Below are positions 60,872 to 64,000 of a stretch of DNA of 64,000 nucleotides, in pieces. The DNA comes from Atrina japonica (lineage: Eukaryota > Mollusca > Bivalvia > Pterioida > Pinnidae): assembly GCA_030159075.1 (NCBI GenBank), contig BROG01000127.1, positions 807,501-871,500 of the forward strand. Direction: 5' to 3'. Within the stretch, counting starts at the first letter, position 1, and each line of letters opens with the position of its first letter. The notes beneath the pieces are model-generated. The model did not search any database. It had not been told where the DNA came from and worked only from the letters and a program-made list of their open reading frames with translations. Position numbers and translations under genes: made by a program.

Positions 60872-61308
60872 TGGGCATTTATTTAGTTTTTACAAAAAAA
60901 AAAAAAAATTGTTTCCTTTTTTACTACTTAGATTGATATACAATAACAAAAAATGATAGGAATATATTTAGGAATATACTGTATAGTTGCTTAATTTCAC
61001 AGGGAAATGTTTTGGCAGTTTTCTTAAAAGAACTTTCACAGGTATTAAATTTCACTCAAGATATGTTACAAATTGTCTGTCTGAAACTTCATAAATCTAA
61101 GTCATTATATTCACAGGTATTTAATTTCACAGAAGTTTCTATAACCATGAATATAGCAAAATTAATTCCCTGCAAATAAAAGCAACTACACAGTAATACT
61201 GTTTATGCCTGTGTATAGCTCTTATTTGTTATTATGCATCAAGTACAAGAAGTAAAAATAGTAAAAAAATTGAAAAAAAAATTAATAGTAAACACAGCTA
61301 ATGCCCCT
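60872..61308. mobile_element. MITE-4 copy b, about 437 bp
   Basis: The left end GGGCATTTATTTAGTTTT is degraded; the right end AAACACAGCTAATGCCCCT is well kept. TACTTAGATTGATATACAAT and CTGTGTATAGCTCTTATTTG match copy a at 50766-51113. It carries extra interior sequence with repeated TTCACAGG and TTTAATTTCACAG strings that copy a lacks. Confidence 0.6.
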
Positions 61309-61504
61309 CTGAAACTTACAACTATATATCACCTTGTAAATATGTATCTGAAGTTAAACATGCTGTTTTTCTGCTGTTGATGTAAATACTTGTAATGTGG
61401 AACATGCAATTCACATGTCAAAACAAATATATTTCTTATTTCAATGGTGGTTGTTTGCAAAACTTCATAAAATCTGATATATTGTTTTAGTAAAAAATAT
61501 TTTT

Positions 61505-61845
61505 GTTGTTGTAAATTTGTTGTTTTATACCCCGCCAAGAACTTGTCACTTATATTGATATATCACCAGTTTTAGGTGAAGTGCTACAGATTCTGACCAG
61601 TGCTATGGACTGATGCCAATGCAGTGAGGGTTTCTTTCACCTATCATGCCTATCGTGACACATGATGTTAGTTCTTAGTCTCACCCAAAAGAACCCTAAC
61701 TTTCACTTTGTATGCTCAGTGTTTGGGAAAAAAAAAACAGTCGCAACATTGTTTTAAAGTCTTTGGTGTGACTTGGTAGAGGGAATCAAATCTGGAACCT
61801 TCTGCTTGCCAACTGAATGCTTTACCACTAGACCATGGCAAGATG
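61505..61845 (-). mobile_element. tRNA-derived SINE (family A), near full length, diverged
   Basis: The minus strand begins GGTCTAGTGGTAAAGCATTC and GCAAGCAGAAGGTTCCAG, then ACCAAAGACTTTAAAACA, and ends with AGTGACAAGTTCTTGGCGGG. More diverged than the copy at 59944-60287. Confidence 0.75.
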
Positions 61846-61874
61846 TTAATTTAATGAATTGTTTTAAAATTATA

Positions 61875-61972
61875 TCCCCAATTAACTTGTAACCCTTGAA
61901 AAACAATGGATTCTTCTGTAAATCAATGATTTAGGCTAGTCAAAATGTGTCTTTAGGGGTGAACGAGTTAAA
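61875..61972 (+). repeat. Interspersed repeat R1, copy 3
   Basis: Contains TTCTGTAAATCAATGATTTA and GTCAAAATGTGTCTTTAGGG then GTGAACGAGTTAAA, as in copies 1 and 2. Confidence 0.6.
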
Positions 61973-62035
61973 ACATAAGAGGATGAGAAAGGACTACAGT
62001 GTACATAAACCCAGGTACAAAAAAAAAAAAAACAA

Positions 62036-62815
62036 ATGTCCCAAGTGGGCCTGAATCACTCACCTGAGCACCATCGACAATGAAGAGATGACCAAGAAAA
62101 ATATGAAGGCTAAACACATAATAAATTTGACAATCTGATATCAGTTCCCTGTGGGCATTGGGACTACAGAAGATTTATGCCTTTGGCACATGTGACAGGT
62201 TTGCTAAACAAGTGCTTAATTACAGGTATTTAAGTTACATGTGTTTATAAACATTTGGTGTTGTTATGCTCAATGCATTTAATAATCATAAAAAATGCAG
62301 ATATTTAAAGCAAAAATGAAACTACAGACCTTATTAGGAAAGTTTGGGAACTACCTTTTTATAAATGAATTTGAATTACTGAAACACTGAGTGTCTCAGA
62401 TGCTAAGAGTGCATTTGATGTTGTAGTTTTGATACGAAAATCGACCGGTATATAGAGTTATAGTTCTGATAGTGGTGTCACTGGTCATTATTTTACAAAA
62501 ATCAAGAGGTCCATGGGCCACATTGCTCACCTGTACCGTCTTGGTATCTTACAAATACAGTGGAATATGGCCTAAAGTCCACCTCATTTTGGTACCCACA
62601 TTGGCTTATTTTGCCCCACCCTGAATGTACCCTTGAGCTGGTCTAGCCCAAAAAAAATCCCACAAACATTGTAGAGGACCTTAAGTACTTGCTCCTGTAA
62701 AGATTCATCAAAATCACTTCAGGCCTTTTACAGAAGAAGCTGAAAATGTGAAAAGTTAACAGACGGACAGACAAGAAGCGATCATAAAAGCTCACCTGAA
62801 CAAAAGGTTAATTAA
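62036..62815. repeat. Interspersed repeat related to the 33-kb family
   Basis: Starts with CCAAGTGGGCCTGAATCACT and CACCTGAGCACC, and near 62510 has GTCCATGGGCCACATTGCTC. The segment GGCTTATTTTGCCCCACCCT to AAGTACTTGCTCCTGTAAAG (62604-62700) matches the 33340-33450 copy. It ends in ACAGACGGACAGACAAGAAG and AGCTCACCTGAAC. Non-coding. Confidence 0.6.
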
Positions 62816-62939
62816 AAAACCCAAAACAAACAAACTGGAAACCACAGTACTACTCATAAGGTGTGTAGTGCCACAAACATTAAAACAAGCTAAAATCAAA
62901 TTGTAGTAAAACCTGCTTTAGCTTTATATATGATATGGA

Positions 62940-63410
62940 CATGCCACAGTAACTTATATGATATGGACATGTCACAGTAACTTATATGATATGGACATGC
63001 CACAGTAACTTATATGATATGGACATGTCACAGTAACTTATATGATATGGACATGTCACAGTAACTTTATTGATATGGACATGACACAGTAACTTATACA
63101 ATATGGACATGTCACAGTAACTTATATGATATGGACATGCCACAGTAACTTATATGATATGGACATGTCACAGTAACTTATATGATATGGACATGCCACA
63201 GTAACTTATATGATATGGACATGTCACAGTAACTTATATGATATGGACATGCCACAGTAACTTATATGATATGGACATGCCACAGTAACTTATATGATAT
63301 GGACAAGGCACAGTAATATATATGGTATGGACATGCCACAGGAACATATATGATATGGACATGTCATAGTAACATTTATGATATGGACATGCCACAGTAA
63401 CTTATATGAT
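62940..63410. repeat. Minisatellite, about 28-bp unit
   Basis: Head-to-tail ATGCCACAGTAACTTATA and TGATATGGAC, alternating ATGCCACAG and ATGTCACAG types. The first unit begins beside a fragment (62903-62930, AGTAAAACCTGCTTTAG) related to the MITE at 45154. Confidence 0.92.
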
Positions 63411-64000
63411 ATGTATATTACATGTAAATCCATTTCACTATCTTTTATATCACTTGACTTACTGTGTAATTTTAGTGTCTTTTTCAAATTTATTTAGAAT
63501 ACTGCATATTTAGTTGTTTTTGCGACAATCTAATTTTTGCTATATTCGAAATGAAATCATAACACACACAAAAAATTGTGAAAATTCAATACTTGAAGTT
63601 AAGCATGTCAAACATAGCCTTGCATGTATTTGTTACATAGTGCTTTGTAATAGGTCCTATCGAATTAAACGTGGTACAAAAATTCCATAATTTTGTGATT
63701 AAAAAAAATTTAAAACTAAAACCATCTTTTTCTCATAGTTTTCTCTACACCTCCAGGGATCACGAAACATAATTTTTGCTTATAAATGATCTTCAGTCTT
63801 TACAAAAAAAAATAAATGCAAAATTTGGGTTATATGGTAAATATGAATGTGTCTTGTAGGAATTGTGTCTACAGAGGACCCAGCCACGATTATCATTATC
63901 ACCTTTAGTTAAACTAATGATGAAAGCTTCAAACTCATTTTCTAGATTTCAATCAGTCTCTAACAGTATTTATTTTCTACTTTTATAGCACATTCGAGAC
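63411..64000. other. Unique non-coding sequence to the window end
   Basis: No gene or repeat recognised. Confidence 0.3.

Overview
The window is AT-rich animal DNA with almost no coding capacity, dominated by tandem repeats and short interspersed elements. The SINE bodies and tails, the interspersed-repeat style and the single-exon DUF229 gene suggest a mollusc, most likely a bivalve. That is inferred from repeat character, not from a marker gene. There are no bacterial-type features, true tRNA or rRNA genes, or CRISPR arrays. Only one gene is well supported: a 650-residue DUF229 (alkaline-phosphatase/sulfatase-like) membrane protein on the minus strand at 35040-36992. A possible terminal exon lies at 21573-21720 (minus).

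Layout. 0-5 kb: mostly unique DNA with a SINE split by a MITE, an AT-rich degenerate repeat and an (AT)n tract. 6.8-11.1 kb: a 4.3-kb composite minisatellite. 11.5-19.4 kb: nested MITEs, a tRNA-derived SINE with target-site duplication, and two kinds of repeat carrying hammerhead-ribozyme motifs. 19.9-28.4 kb: more minisatellites (60-bp, 27/108-bp and 54-bp types). 30.4-32.5 kb: a small LTR retroelement with 153-bp LTRs and gag-protease remnants but no polymerase. 33-39 kb: a 501-bp tandem duplication, the DUF229 gene, and a minisatellite of about 73-bp period directly upstream of it. 40-47 kb: 33-bp, (GA)n, 23-bp and 22-bp arrays. 47-55 kb: several palindromic MITEs and SINE copies. 55.7-63.4 kb: 34-bp, 22-bp, 53-bp and 28-bp arrays with SINEs between.

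The most interesting signal is a set of type I hammerhead ribozyme motifs. Five intact copies and one decayed copy sit in a tandem array of 184-187 bp monomers (17405-18415, ribozymes on the minus strand). Another is inside a separate 377-bp insertion at 13309-13685 (plus strand) that starts and ends with the same 19-bp sequence and appears to be flanked by a 7-bp duplication. A further copy is at 24.7 kb. The core CTGATGA, GAAA and the GTC cleavage site are conserved, stem I can form, and stem III is very short, as described for hammerheads of Penelope-like elements and metazoan retrozymes. Tandem monomers plus a greater-than-unit-length dispersed copy fit a non-autonomous retroelement moving through self-cleaved, possibly circular RNA.

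The long apparent reading frames inside minisatellites (for example at 40.3-41.6 kb and 8.1-9.3 kb) come from repeat periods divisible by three and are not annotated as genes.
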